Source of the DNA: Caballeronia udeis
Lineage (GTDB): Bacteria > Pseudomonadota > Gammaproteobacteria > Burkholderiales > Burkholderiaceae
DNA: 59,507 nucleotides
Reading direction: 5' to 3'
NCBI RefSeq assembly: GCF_001544555.2
Contig: NZ_FCOK02000061.1
Location: 1 to 59,507, forward strand
Shown: positions 36,113 to 45,064 of the stretch, one piece after another
Numbering within the stretch: position 1 is the first letter of the stretch
How the letters are laid out: each line of letters begins with the position of its first letter
Position numbers and translations under genes: made by a program
The notes under the pieces: generated by a model
What the model was told of the DNA's origin: nothing
What the model saw: only the letters and a program-made list of their open reading frames with translations
Databases searched by the model: none

Positions 36113-36170
36113 GGTGAGGCTCCGGTGGTCTTGCCTGGTTAGTGAATGTGCTTCTGGATGTGCTTCTTTA

Positions 36171-36186
36171 TGCAAGGCGCATGCCG
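36171..36186 (-). promoter_or_regulatory. sigma-54-type promoter of peptide gene 5
   Basis: Read on the minus strand, CGGCATGCGCCTTGCA has GG-N10-GC spacing and a perfect TTGCA -12 half. It departs from the consensus at the first base and at one base of the -24 half. It lies 59 nt upstream of the peptide ATG, leaving a 5' leader of roughly 45-50 nt. Confidence 0.7.
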
Positions 36187-36626
36187 ACAGCGGAGCCGTG
36201 GTGGTGCTTTTCCCGCCGGGCCTTTCGGCATGGGGATTTGAGTCATATCGCGTGGCATGCGGTCGCCCCCTGGCCGATGAATCTGGTTGGACCGGAGCCA
36301 ACATCCAGGGCCGTTCAGTCGTCGCAATACCAACACTCGCGGATCACGTTGGCCGGAACGTAGCGTCGCATCTTCGTGGCTGATGTGAGGAAACGAAGCA
36401 AAAACCGAAGCAAAAAAACGCAGCAAGGACAGCGGCGTTTTGAGTACGCGTGGCTCGCTAATACCAGTCCGCCGACCTGTCGCGCCTCGCGGGTTTCATA
36501 GCCTGTCGAGCGATGGGTTTGATCCAACACATCGCCCGAAAAAGTGTTGGGTCTCTCATCGCCTTTACGCCGCCTTCAACTCCATCATTTCCTTCTCTCC
36601 CTTGTCACACAAGGCGGTACGCGCAT

Positions 36627-36642
36627 TGGCCCGGTTGATGCA
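36627..36642 (+). promoter_or_regulatory. sigma-54-type promoter of the LRAT-domain gene
   Basis: TGGCCCGGTTGATGCA has exact GG-N10-GC spacing and the same ATGCA form of the -12 half as the promoters of peptides 3 and 4. It departs from the consensus at two specified positions. It lies 67 nt before the ATG at 36709. Confidence 0.65.
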
Positions 36643-36708
36643 ATGACTTGATCAACCGCCGGCTTACATGCAACACCCCGGCTTCCACGCTTCCAGGAGA
36701 AACCGGTC

Positions 36709-37206
36709 ATGTCGGGCAATCAATCATCCAGGCTTTGTGCTCGACCAGGCCGCTCAACTCCCGACATCGCCATCGACCGCGAACCCGTCTCCGGTGCTCA
36801 TCTCGTGACGCAACGCCCGGGTTACGAGCATCACGGCATCTATGTCGGCAATGGCCGCGTCGTGCACTACGCGGGCTTTGGCCGCTCGATGCATCGCGGT
36901 CCGATTGAAGAGACCACGCTTGAACGCTTCGCCGCAGGGCGCGAGATCCGTGTTCGCGTACATCCCACGGCGATGTTCACCGGACAGGATGCGGTCCGCC
37001 GGGTTCGCTCAAGACTGGGTGAAGACCATTACCGGCTGCTTAGCAACAACTGCGAGCACCTGTGTGCGTGGGCGCTTTTCGGCGAGAACCGCAGTTCGCA
37101 AGTGGAGGCCTGTCTTTCTCACCCGGGTCTCGCATGCCGCGTGGCAATAGCCATGCTCAAAGGCTGGATAGCGGCGAGGGGTCGTGGCGGCCTGCTCGCA
37201 GCTTGA
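36709..37206 (+). CDS. LRAT/NlpC-P60-fold protein
   Basis: A 165-residue protein with the lecithin retinol acyltransferase-like fold: HHGIYVGNGRVVHYAGFG (His42, His53) and LLSNNCEHLCAWALFG (Cys115 in the Asn-Cys-Glu-His motif). The His-His-Cys arrangement matches the catalytic set of the permuted NlpC/P60 families, which act as acyltransferases or thiol hydrolases on lipids or peptides. AGGAGAAA precedes the start. A C-terminal hydrophobic/basic tail (about 140-165) could associate with membrane. Its sigma-54-type promoter puts it in the same regulon as the peptides, so it may modify, process or protect against them; that role is inference. Confidence 0.83.
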   Translation: MSGNQSSRLCARPGRSTPDIAIDREPVSGAHLVTQRPGYEHHGIYVGNGRVVHYAGFGRSMHRGPIEETTLERFAAGREIRVRVHPTAMFTGQDAVRRVRSRLGEDHYRLLSNNCEHLCAWALFGENRSSQVEACLSHPGLACRVAIAMLKGWIAARGRGGLLAA

Positions 37207-37239
37207 ACCTGTTCACTGTCACCATCGAGGAGAAACATC

Positions 37240-37497
37240 ATGAACACCCAACCTGCCCAACGTAATTCACTGCGCCGGATAGTCGACAAATGGCTCGCGC
37301 CAACACCCGCCGCACCGGTTCGCGATATCCGCCTGTTCCGTATGCCGGCGAACCATGTCCGCTATGTCCGCGTGGAAGCGCTTCGACCGACCGGCGTGCT
37401 CGCGCTGTTTTTCTTCCGTCACGACGACGGATCGTGGCAAGTGTTTCCGCCCGAAGCCGCACGCATGACGATGAGCCCACGCCGCCTGGCAATGTGA
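37240..37497 (+). CDS. small conserved-looking hypothetical protein
   Basis: An 85-residue protein with a strong GAGGAGAAA ribosome binding site eight bases before the ATG, 33 bp after the LRAT gene and in the same direction. The N-terminal 30 residues are basic; the middle (VRYVRVEALRPTGVLALFFFRHDDGSWQVFPP) looks like a three-strand beta sheet. No Gly-Gly leader, signal peptide or Cys is present. It is probably cotranscribed with the LRAT gene from the sigma-54-type promoter. I do not recognise the family. Confidence 0.65.
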   Translation: MNTQPAQRNSLRRIVDKWLAPTPAAPVRDIRLFRMPANHVRYVRVEALRPTGVLALFFFRHDDGSWQVFPPEAARMTMSPRRLAM

Positions 37498-38159
37498 TGC
37501 GTGGCGCGATGCGCTTGCCGCGGGGCTGGAACAACGCGTTTAAGCACCGCGTCGTCCCAAAGTGTAGGAGCGATGTGCACGACGAGCGCACCATTTCGCC
37601 CTGCGATCTTCATTTCTGCCGTGCCGCCCCGCAAGGAGTCACGGGCATACCGGTTTTGATATCGGTATCGTTAAAAAACTGATTGGAAAGGAATCGGCGG
37701 CTTCCTTAATATCCACTCGAATATTAAAACTCCGAGACACCGCCGCTTCAATGAAACGCGAATCGCACGTCCACCCGCTATTCGAGTGCTATGTCCACGG
37801 CGGCCGGGCGACGAGCGCAACCGTGAGTCGTCTTATCCCTTCTTCCGCTTTCGACGACCCCGTTGGCGACTACGCTCACGCGCCGCCTCTCACCAGGGAA
37901 ATGGGATCCACCGTACGCGCAACCTCGCTGAAATACACGCGGCGCCTCCAGCGCAATAGCGTCAGCGGCGTGCCCATGGCCCGCCCGCCGACGACTGCCG
38001 CACAGCGCTGCAGCAGCATCGCGCACGGCGCCCGCAACAGCCTCGCCGGCTAAAGATTAACCAGCAGGACCGCAAGAAGGGGCGAACGGGCTGGCAAGCC
38101 TGCGCTCCGCTGCAGAACACTCAAGCCATGCAGCCTTTATTCCACCAGGAGACGCCACC
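37498..38159. other. intergenic region upstream of araF with two inverted repeats
   Basis: This 660-bp stretch has no gene I would call with confidence. An open frame at 37751-38053 has no ribosome binding site and an unlikely composition. Two inverted repeats stand out: ATACCG-N10-CGGTAT at 37647-37668 and TTAATAT-N8-ATATTAA at 37706-37727. Either could be an operator of the arabinose transport operon, though both lie more than 400 bp before araF. Confidence 0.4.
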
Positions 38160-39164
38160 ATGAATCACAAGCTTCGCCGTTTGACCTTGTCCGCTATTGC
38201 AGCCACGGTGCTCGGCATTCCGTTCGCATCGCAAATGTCCGCTCACGCCGACGAGCCGTTGAAAGTTGGTTTCCTCGTCAAGATGCCGGAACAGGCATGG
38301 TTCATCAATGAGCAGAAAGCGGCGACGGCTCTCGGGCAGAAGGAAAAATTCTCGGTGGTGAACATCGGTACGCCGGACGGTGAGAAGGTGCTTTCCGCTA
38401 TCGACAATCTGGGCGCGCAAGGCGCGCAGGGCTTCGTGATCTGCGCGCCCGACGTGCGCCTTGGACCGGCTATCGAGGCACGCGCGAAACGCTACAACAT
38501 GAAGTTCGTGACGGTGGATGACCAGCTCGTTGACTCAAGCGGCAAGCCGTTGGCGAACGTGCCGCACCTTGGCATGTCCGCGTTCAAGATCGGCAATCAG
38601 GTAGGCACCGCGATCTCCGATGAAATGAAAAAGCGCGGCTGGAAACCTGAAGAAGTCGGCGCGCTGCGTATTACGGATTACGAACTGCCCACGGCGAAGC
38701 AACGCACGGATGGCGCGACGGAGACGCTGCTGGCTGGCGGCTTCAAGAAGGAAAACATCTTCGACGCTCCGCAAAAAACCACCGATGACGAAGGCGGTTT
38801 CAACGCCGCGTCGCCCGTGTTGTCGCAGCATCCGAACATCAAGAAGTGGGTGATCTACGGCCTCAACGAAGAGACCGTGCTGGGCGCCGTGCGCGCCACC
38901 GAGCAACTGCATATTGCGTCCGCGGATGTGATCGGCGTGGGCATCAATGGCGCAGGCGAAGCATTCGCCGAGTTCCAGAAGAAGGAACAAACGGGTTTCT
39001 ACGGCACCATCGCGGTGAGTTCGACGAACCACGGCAAGGACAGCACGCAGAACCTCGTCGACTGGATCAAGACCGGCAAGCAGCCGCCTGCTGATACGCA
39101 GACCACAGGCAAGCTGATGGTCCGCAGCAACTGGCAGGATGTGCGCAAGGAACTGGGTATCTGA
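38160..39164 (+). CDS. araF: L-arabinose ABC transporter substrate-binding protein
   Basis: A 334-residue periplasmic protein with a signal peptide ending SMSAHA-like (about residue 30) and the AraF pattern: LKVGFLVKMPEQAWFINEQ, QGFVICAPDVRLGPAI, TVDDQLVDS and the long KKWVIYGLNEETVLGAVRA stretch. AraF binds L-arabinose (and D-galactose less well) and hands it to AraGH. The start is backed by AGGAG. It is the first gene of araFGH; the metabolic genes for L-arabinose lie 8 kb further on the opposite strand. Confidence 0.93.
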   Translation: MNHKLRRLTLSAIAATVLGIPFASQMSAHADEPLKVGFLVKMPEQAWFINEQKAATALGQKEKFSVVNIGTPDGEKVLSAIDNLGAQGAQGFVICAPDVRLGPAIEARAKRYNMKFVTVDDQLVDSSGKPLANVPHLGMSAFKIGNQVGTAISDEMKKRGWKPEEVGALRITDYELPTAKQRTDGATETLLAGGFKKENIFDAPQKTTDDEGGFNAASPVLSQHPNIKKWVIYGLNEETVLGAVRATEQLHIASADVIGVGINGAGEAFAEFQKKEQTGFYGTIAVSSTNHGKDSTQNLVDWIKTGKQPPADTQTTGKLMVRSNWQDVRKELGI

Positions 39165-39255
39165 GCGTTTCGCGACGGGCGTCGTGCAGCTCGATGATCG
39201 TTGTGATCGTTGACTTGCGCAACGCCCCGATTCAGTTTTCAACGAGGAACGCTCA

Positions 39256-40764
39256 ATGATGGATACCGCAGTGGCCACGGCCGCGCCTTATCTTTTGCTC
39301 GACAACATCACCGTGCGCTTTCCCGGCGTGCTTGCGCTCGATTCGGTGTCGCTGGGTGTGCGCACCGGGGAAGTCCATGGGTTGATGGGAGAAAACGGCG
39401 CGGGTAAATCCACTTTGCTCAAGGTGCTCTCGGGCGTTAATTCAACAAGCGGCGGCAGCTTGTCGCTGGACGGCGTGGAGCAGCAGTTCACGACCACCAA
39501 GGCGGCAATTGAAGCTGGTATTGCAATCATTTATCAGGAATTGCATCTCGTCCCGGAGTTGACCGTGGCCGAGAACCTGATGCTCGGCGCCATGCCAAGC
39601 CGCTTTGGTGTGCTCGACGAAAAAGCGCTGGTGAAGCGCGCGATCAGCGAGCTGGATCGACTGGGGGAAAAGATCGATCCCAACATGCAGGTCAAGCATT
39701 TGTCGATCGGGCAGCGGCAGATGATCGAGATCGGCAAGGCGTTGATGCGCAACGCCCGCGTGATTGCCTTCGATGAACCCACGAGTTCGCTGTCGTCGCG
39801 CGAGACGGAGCAACTGTTCAAGATCATCCGTGCGCTCAAGGAGGAAGGGCGCGCGATTATCTATGTGACGCACCGGATGGACGAGGTGTATGCGCTCTGT
39901 GATCGCGTGACGGTGTTTCGCGATGGCCGTCGCATCGAGACCTTCGAGGAAGTCGATGGACTCGAGCGTGACCGGCTGATCAGTTGCATGGTCGGACGCT
40001 CGATCCATGACGTGTACGGATACCGCACACGCGATATAGGCGACGTGCAACTCGATGTCCAGGGACTGATGGGACCGGGCCTTGCGGAGCCGGCCTCGTT
40101 CAGCGTGCGCAAGGGCGAGATAGTCGGGTTCTTTGGGCTCGTTGGCGCCGGACGTTCCGAGCTGATGAAGCTGATCTACGGCGCGGTGAAACCGGTTGCC
40201 GGACAGATCGTCCTCAAGGGGACGCGACGCAAGTTCAGGTCGCCGCGCGATGCGGTGCGTGCAGGGGTGGCGCTTTGTCCGGAGGACCGCAAGCAAGAGG
40301 GCATTGTCGCGATTGCTTCGGTGTCCGACAACCTGAACATGAGTTGCCGGCGGCATTTCAGCCCGTTCAACATACTGAATAGCCGCAAGGAAAGCGCGAC
40401 CACGACCGACTACATCGCGAAACTTGCCATCAAGACACGCAACGGCAACACGCCTATTGGCACGCTCTCGGGCGGCAATCAGCAGAAGGTCATTCTCTCG
40501 CGCTGGCTGGCGGAAGAGATCGACGTGTTCCTGATGGATGAGCCCACGCGCGGTATCGATGTCGGCGCGCGCAGCGAGATCTATGGCCTGCTGTATGGCC
40601 TCGCGGAAGCCGGGCGCACAGTAATCGTGGTGTCGAGCGATCTGGCCGAAGTGATTGGCGTGGCGGATCGCGTGATGGTGATGCGCGAAGGAAAGATAGT
40701 CGGCAATTTGCCCAAGGCGCAGGCCACGCCGGATCAACTGATCAAGCTTGCGCTCCCCGGCTGA
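39256..40764 (+). CDS. araG: L-arabinose ABC transporter ATP-binding protein
   Basis: A 502-residue protein with two fused nucleotide-binding domains as in sugar importers of the CUT2 class. The first has GENGAGKST, a degenerate signature (LSIGQRQ) and a D-loop at about residues 45-200; the second has LVGAGRSELMK in place of a canonical Walker A, LSGGNQQK and FLMDEPTRGID. It energises the AraH channel at the inner face of the membrane. Two in-frame ATGs (39256, 39259) stand behind GAGGAA. Spacing to araF is 91 bp. Confidence 0.93.
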   Translation: MMDTAVATAAPYLLLDNITVRFPGVLALDSVSLGVRTGEVHGLMGENGAGKSTLLKVLSGVNSTSGGSLSLDGVEQQFTTTKAAIEAGIAIIYQELHLVPELTVAENLMLGAMPSRFGVLDEKALVKRAISELDRLGEKIDPNMQVKHLSIGQRQMIEIGKALMRNARVIAFDEPTSSLSSRETEQLFKIIRALKEEGRAIIYVTHRMDEVYALCDRVTVFRDGRRIETFEEVDGLERDRLISCMVGRSIHDVYGYRTRDIGDVQLDVQGLMGPGLAEPASFSVRKGEIVGFFGLVGAGRSELMKLIYGAVKPVAGQIVLKGTRRKFRSPRDAVRAGVALCPEDRKQEGIVAIASVSDNLNMSCRRHFSPFNILNSRKESATTTDYIAKLAIKTRNGNTPIGTLSGGNQQKVILSRWLAEEIDVFLMDEPTRGIDVGARSEIYGLLYGLAEAGRTVIVVSSDLAEVIGVADRVMVMREGKIVGNLPKAQATPDQLIKLALPG

Positions 40765-40832
40765 CGGCCGCGACCACTGGCTCAAAGACTACCTGCGGCG
40801 TGTGTCAATGCGCTGCGAACGAAAGAGACATC

Positions 40833-41837
40833 ATGCAAATTACTCCTGTCACCAATCAGTCGAACCCTGCCGAAAGCACAGGCACTCGCGCCCGTGCTGC
40901 ACGAACCTGGGATCTCATCAACAAGTCGGGCATCGTCATGGTGTTCGTCATCCTGTTCGTGGCCTTGTCCTTTACCGTGCCGGGTTTCATCAGTTCGCGC
41001 AACATCCAGGGCCTGCTGCTGTCGGTCACGCTGATCGGCTCCATCTCCGTCACCATGATGTTTGTGCTCGCGCTCGGTGAAGTCGATTTGTCGGTGGCAT
41101 CCATCGTCGCGTTTGCCGGCGTGGTGGCGTCCACGCTGATCACGGCCACGCACAGCGTCACGCTCGGAATTGCGGGCGGCGTGCTGGCGGGCGGGGCGGT
41201 CGGGCTCGTGAACGGCGTGCTGATCGCGCGCTGGAAGATCAACTCGCTGATCGTCACGCTAGCCATGATGGAAGTCGTGCGCGGGCTGGCTTACATCACG
41301 TCGAACGGCGACGCCGTGATGATCTCCGAAGAACGTTTCTTCGATCTGGGCGGCGGTTCGTTCCTTGGGATCTCGTATCCGATCTGGTCGAACATCGTTG
41401 GTTTTGTGCTGTTTGGTTTTCTGTTGAAGAAGACGGTCTTCGGCAAGAACGTGCTGGCGGTAGGCGGTAATAGCGAGGCGGCGTTGCTGGCGGGTTTGCC
41501 GGTCATGCGCATCAAGATCACGGTGTTCGTGCTGCAAGGGCTTGTGACCGGATTTGCGGGCGTGATGCTGGCATCGCGCATGAGTCTTGGGGATCCAAAG
41601 ACGTCGGTCGGGCTGGAGCTTGGGGTGATTTCAGCCTGCGTGCTGGGCGGTGTTTCACTGACGGGCGGCGTGGCCACTATTTCCGGCGTGCTGGTCGGGG
41701 TGCTGATCATGGGCTCGGTGCAGGACGCAATGAGTCTCATGAATGTACCGACCTTCTATCAGTATCTGATTCGCGGCGGGATCTTGCTGTTGGCCGTGTT
41801 GTTCGATCAGTACCGGAGGAGTAAGCGCGTGGCTTGA
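40833..41837 (+). CDS. araH: L-arabinose ABC transporter permease
   Basis: A 334-residue CUT2 permease with eight to ten membrane segments. The family EAA-like loop is visible as GRNVYAVGGN-type sequence, here FGKNVLAVGGNSEAALLAGLPV, and the GEVDLSVASIVAFAGVV helix is typical. The ATG at 40833 is chosen because GAAAGAG lies upstream and the longer frame is unlikely. It ends araFGH. A weak inverted repeat (GCCCCG/CGGGGC, 41874-41908) follows and may end the transcript between it and the convergent secretion-cargo genes. Confidence 0.92.
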   Translation: MQITPVTNQSNPAESTGTRARAARTWDLINKSGIVMVFVILFVALSFTVPGFISSRNIQGLLLSVTLIGSISVTMMFVLALGEVDLSVASIVAFAGVVASTLITATHSVTLGIAGGVLAGGAVGLVNGVLIARWKINSLIVTLAMMEVVRGLAYITSNGDAVMISEERFFDLGGGSFLGISYPIWSNIVGFVLFGFLLKKTVFGKNVLAVGGNSEAALLAGLPVMRIKITVFVLQGLVTGFAGVMLASRMSLGDPKTSVGLELGVISACVLGGVSLTGGVATISGVLVGVLIMGSVQDAMSLMNVPTFYQYLIRGGILLLAVLFDQYRRSKRVA

Positions 41838-41931
41838 TTTCAAAAGCAACCAGGTGCCAGCTAACAACAAAATGCCCCGTCCAAACGGTTCAACTGTATA
41901 AGCGGGGCCGTAGACCGAAGTGGCAGCGAGG

Positions 41932-42546
41932 TCAGCTGAAGCTGTCCGTCTTAAGGTCAGCGAGTGCGACGAAATGCCATTGCTTTCCTTCCAGGTCATA
42001 GACCGCGATCTGGTTAATGTCAGCGCTAAATGCCTTGCACCTTGCGGGAACATTTTGCATGGCTAACGCTACCTCTTGATCCAGACGCTGTTCACCCCAC
42101 TTCATGCTTTCTGCCAGCGATTCCGAGTACGCAAAAAGTCCCGCTTTCTCGTGGAAAAGGTCGATCTGCTTGCGATTTCTCGCGTCTAGGGTGAATTCGA
42201 TGTCTTCCATATCGGCGGCAGCAACGGCGAGCGTTTGCAGCGCCATGTACCCGACCAAATCACCGCTCGGTTTCGCAAGTAACTTGCCGTCGCAAGCAGC
42301 CCAGCCCAGGTGCAGCCCGACGTTGAGTTGGCCTCCGAGGTTGGAAACCATCTCGCGAGGATCGAACGTCGACGCGTCGACGACGCGACATGGCTTGCCG
42401 GGTCTTGAATCATAGGCAGCTTCGATCCAGGCATCAAAGGGCGACAGATACGTGAGCATCGCGTCACCTTCGGGCGTCGGATAGCACGAAACGCGAACGT
42501 AGTTAGCGGCGCCGGGTTTGGGCGCAAACGTCACCAACACGAACAT
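41932..42546 (-). CDS. hypothetical protein at the end of the PAAR cargo island
   Basis: A 204-residue protein without signal peptide or membrane helix. It begins FVLVTFAPKPGAANYVRVS and has a mixed alpha/beta look; the ending IAVYDLEGKQWHFVALADLKTD suggests a beta hairpin. I do not recognise the family. It is the last gene of a same-strand run that includes PAAR genes and a metallopeptidase, so it may be another immunity or cargo protein, but nothing in the sequence proves that. The ribosome binding site is weak. Confidence 0.55.
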   Translation of the reverse strand: MFVLVTFAPKPGAANYVRVSCYPTPEGDAMLTYLSPFDAWIEAAYDSRPGKPCRVVDASTFDPREMVSNLGGQLNVGLHLGWAACDGKLLAKPSGDLVGYMALQTLAVAAADMEDIEFTLDARNRKQIDLFHEKAGLFAYSESLAESMKWGEQRLDQEVALAMQNVPARCKAFSADINQIAVYDLEGKQWHFVALADLKTDSFS

Positions 42547-42598
42547 AGTTGGATTAGTGTGGAAGACACGGCCGCACAAACGGCGGGGAGCTTTGTTT

Positions 42599-43060
42599 TC
42601 ATTTTTCGGTTGAGTCGGTCGTTAGAGCGTCACAGCAGTTGTTCGGACAACCCGGATTCAAATCAATAAACACCGCCGTGGCCTTATCGCCATTCATTTC
42701 GGCCATATAAGCGGTGTTTACATAGCGCTTTACGTCGGACGATGTTTTGCTGATATCAAATAGATCTGTCAGCGTTTTCACCTTGTTTGCGCGCTGCGTG
42801 GCTAATTGCAACGGGTTCGCTTCGTTCGGCGCAGCGGTTCCAACTACGGTCGTCCACAGCCGTATTGGATAGCGGATTTTCATATCGGCCGACCACGAAG
42901 CTAGAGCAACAATCGAACTAGAGTGAATCGTGGAAGAATTTTTCTCGAACATTACTGTCATATACTGCGCCGGCTGATTTTGAGGTCCGACACACGCAAA
43001 GGCAGGAACTGCAAAAGTGCCGAAAACGATCACGGCTGCTGTATCGAACATTTTCGCCAT
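42599..43060 (-). CDS. small exported OmpA-like-core protein, tandem copy C (candidate immunity protein)
   Basis: A 153-residue protein with a signal peptide ending AVPAFA before Cys. The body has the order of a shortened OmpA-like domain: YMTVMFEKNSSTIHSSSIVALASW, then a GTA-PNEANPLQLATQRANKVKTL helix. The end reads CPNNCCDALTTD, almost the same as in the two upstream paralogues. It would lie in the periplasm. As the third of three tandem copies behind a metallopeptidase gene, it is a candidate immunity protein; this is inference. Confidence 0.7.
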   Translation of the reverse strand: MAKMFDTAAVIVFGTFAVPAFACVGPQNQPAQYMTVMFEKNSSTIHSSSIVALASWSADMKIRYPIRLWTTVVGTAAPNEANPLQLATQRANKVKTLTDLFDISKTSSDVKRYVNTAYMAEMNGDKATAVFIDLNPGCPNNCCDALTTDSTEK

Positions 43061-43110
43061 AAACGATGTACCCGCTGCACGGCCGCATGAACGGCTAGGG
43101 CCCCTGTTTG

Positions 43111-43599
43111 TCATTTCTTGGTTAGATCGGTTGTTAGAGCGTCACAACAGTCGTTCGGACATGCGGGTATAAAAGATAGACCGCCTGACTGCGCATCCTC
43201 AGCGCGCTCGGTAACCCCGCCGGGGAGTTGAATCGTTGGCTCGATGCTTGTCTCAATGCGGGTTCTAGCCAATCCCAACTTCACGGCCCTTGATGCGATG
43301 GTTAGTGAGCGTCGAGTAGCCAGTTCCAACGGGGATTGCTCGTAGTTGGCCGCCGAAGCCGATACTACGGTTCCCCATTGCAGCGGGTACTTGGCGGTCA
43401 TATCGCTCGCCCACTGAGTGAATCGCAACAAGTCGGCGGACGTCAATGTCGAGACATTCCGTTCGAACTGAAACGAAATAGTTTCGGGGTGCTGGTTGAT
43501 TGACACGCATGCGAACGTTGGGACTGCGCCCGCAAATACGAGTGCACACAGCAGCGTCCTAGCGATCGAATGTGATACATGCGGTAGTGTTGTCCGCAT
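43111..43599 (-). CDS. small exported OmpA-like-core protein, tandem copy B (candidate immunity protein)
   Basis: A 162-residue protein with a signal peptide (LLCALVFAGAVPTFA before Cys). It shares with its neighbours the ISFQFERNVSTLTSADLLRFTQWASDM helix-strand pattern, an ELATRRSLTIASRAV helix and the ending CPNDCCDALTTD. The peptidoglycan-binding Asp and Arg of true OmpA domains are not clearly retained, so binding of peptidoglycan is uncertain. The spacing to its neighbours is about 50 bp on each side, consistent with one transcript. Confidence 0.7.
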   Translation of the reverse strand: MRTTLPHVSHSIARTLLCALVFAGAVPTFACVSINQHPETISFQFERNVSTLTSADLLRFTQWASDMTAKYPLQWGTVVSASAANYEQSPLELATRRSLTIASRAVKLGLARTRIETSIEPTIQLPGGVTERAEDAQSGGLSFIPACPNDCCDALTTDLTKK

Positions 43600-43657
43600 T
43601 ACGGTTCGCCTTTGTTTCGCGGCGGACGGCCGCGCGAACGGCGGGGAGCTTTGTTTT

Positions 43658-44101
43658 TCATCGTTTCGTCGCGTCGCGCGTTGGCGCATTACAGCATTTA
43701 TTCGGGCACTGAGGCTCGAACGAAATCTCTATTCTTCGTCCGTTTTCCACGTCGCCCTTGTTGTAAACGCGCGTGCTGGTATGGATTGGCGCCTTGGTGA
43801 AACCCATATTCACCAACAATTGCTCGCCAAGCAGCATACGAGCCCTCGCTGTTGCGCTAGCATCGCGCTCTGTACTGTCGGCGTGCCCACTGAGTGCCGT
43901 TGCCTCTTCGCTCTGGTGTCGTTCATAAGTTACTTTCTGGTCAGCGACCCAATGAGCGAGGCGCACAATTTCACTGTTAGGGAGTTGCGCCGAGTTTTGT
44001 GCGAAGTACAAGTCAATGTTTTCACTTGCCACGCAGGCAAAGGCCTGGAATGCGGTCAATGAAAGTGCCAAGACAAAGTATTTAAGCTTCATAGATGACA
44101 T
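43658..44101 (-). CDS. small exported OmpA-like-core protein, tandem copy A (candidate immunity protein)
   Basis: A 147-residue protein (144 if started at the second ATG, 44092) with a signal peptide ending AFQAFA before Cys. It keeps the clearest OmpA-like features of the three: DLYFAQNSAQLPNSEIVRLAHW, GHADSTERD and ATARARMLLGEQLLV, then RRIEISFEPQCPNKCC. Its start lies inside the last codons of the metallopeptidase gene (20-bp overlap), so it is translationally coupled to it. Periplasmic location and coupling make it the prime candidate for immunity against that enzyme. Confidence 0.75.
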   Translation of the reverse strand: MSSMKLKYFVLALSLTAFQAFACVASENIDLYFAQNSAQLPNSEIVRLAHWVADQKVTYERHQSEEATALSGHADSTERDASATARARMLLGEQLLVNMGFTKAPIHTSTRVYNKGDVENGRRIEISFEPQCPNKCCNAPTRDATKR

Positions 44102-44738
44102 ATCCTGCGATGCTGTCGGCGTTGTCGAGGGTTAGCTCTGGGTTAGTTTTGGCAAGCTGCAATGATTTGGACATGAAATATATGTGATCCTGCGTTCCAA
44201 AAGTGTCTTTGAAATGGCTGACCTCGTGGATCAACGTCGAGACCATCGAGTCTTTATCCCACGAGAACTCACGCATCGAGCAGAAATCGATGTGGATGTA
44301 GATCGTGTGGGTGCTGGTGTCGGGGCCGCAGACATCGGCGACCACGCCCGTAGGGTTCTTCATGTTTGGTGCGCAGCCAAGATGCTTGACCATCTCGTCG
44401 GAGTATCGAACGAAGTTCTTGGGCGCAAGTTCGTGCAGCACCCGTGCTATCGCCGTGAGGCCATTTATAAGCCGTTCGCGGGCGCCACCGTCGCTGGACC
44501 CAAACCATAACGCGACGCGAGCCTGGTCTTTTGCGGTCCAGCGCCTTAAATCCGAGAGCCTTGTCTCTACATGCGCTATCGCTCTATCGCGATTCTTCAG
44601 AACCATCTTTCGGAACTCGGCGTCCGTCATGTTCGGGCATATCGGCGGCCCATCAAGATCAAGAAAGATATCAATGTTCGAATCTGGTATGCGGTTTGTC
44701 GTTGCTCTACCGATCTCAACCCAATTTCCATCTGCCAT
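44082..44738 (-). CDS. M35 (deuterolysin-like, aspzincin) metallopeptidase, probable T6SS effector
   Basis: A 218-residue protein; the ATG at 44738 has GGGAGA upstream. Near the C-terminus it has STLIHEVSHFKDTFGTQDHIY: HExxH plus the GTxDxxY segment in which Asp is the third zinc ligand, the aspzincin signature. The final NADSIAGYV block is also typical of the lysine-specific M35 branch. It has no signal peptide, as expected for a type VI effector loaded on a PAAR tip, and follows two PAAR genes. The downstream coupled periplasmic proteins suggest that it acts in the periplasm of a target cell. No other T6SS genes are in the window. Confidence 0.82.
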   Translation of the reverse strand: MADGNWVEIGRATTNRIPDSNIDIFLDLDGPPICPNMTDAEFRKMVLKNRDRAIAHVETRLSDLRRWTAKDQARVALWFGSSDGGARERLINGLTAIARVLHELAPKNFVRYSDEMVKHLGCAPNMKNPTGVVADVCGPDTSTHTIYIHIDFCSMREFSWDKDSMVSTLIHEVSHFKDTFGTQDHIYFMSKSLQLAKTNPELTLDNADSIAGYVIYEA

Positions 44739-44773
44739 AGGTGTCTCCCAGTGTTGAATTTCTAGAGCGGTTT

Positions 44774-45064
44774 TCAAAGAGCGATTTCGACGACGACGTT
44801 CCATACTGCGTCAGTCGCGATTCGTTGAGTTCGGCCATTGCCGTCGGTCGTGCCGCTCGCGATGACACCGGAGCCGTCCTTGATTCGATATCGAACATTT
44901 GCCAGTGCACGTCGTGTACTGCGATCGCGCAGCGTGATTTGTTCATCGTGATGACGCAAGAGCGGAACCCCTGATGGGGCATAGCCCTGCGAGGCGAGTG
45001 TATTAGCGTCCAGGCTCTGGGACATGGTTGATTGAGATGCGATCAAGCCGGTATGGGTTCGCAT
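44774..45064 (-). pseudogene. C-terminal part of a frameshifted PAAR protein gene
   Basis: A 96-codon frame whose content (ASQGYAPSGVPLLRHHDEQITLRD and a following NGRTQRIATD strand) matches the second half of the intact PAAR protein at 45346-45867. The first half is in the adjoining frame, 45043-45291. Comparison of the two paralogues places one missing base near 45044-45046, where the intact copy reads Ser-Pro-Arg-Val-Ile-Ala-Ser-Gln and this copy has Pro-(shift)-Leu-Ile-Ala-Ser-Gln. An ATG at 45064 could in principle restart translation, so both halves might still be made. Confidence 0.75.

Larger units (their letters stand above)
36113..36708. other. regulatory intergenic region between peptide gene 5 and the LRAT gene
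   Basis: About 600 bp separate the divergent peptide-5 and LRAT genes. They hold two outward-facing sigma-54-type promoters (36171-36186 minus, 36627-36642 plus). Between them are an A-rich patch with a repeated CGAAGCAAAAA motif (36394-36418) and an inverted repeat GCGATG-N14-CATCGC (36510-36535) about 106 bp upstream of the plus-strand -24 element. No further gene is evident; open frames here lack ribosome binding sites. Confidence 0.6.

Noticed and set aside
37751..38053. 100-codon frame with His-Gly-Gly at residues 16-18, considered as a sixth peptide precursor
   Set aside because: None of the leader positions I6, D8-L9, L15-D16, A19-M20 is present, Gly-Gly is too early, there is no ribosome binding site and the composition is unlikely.
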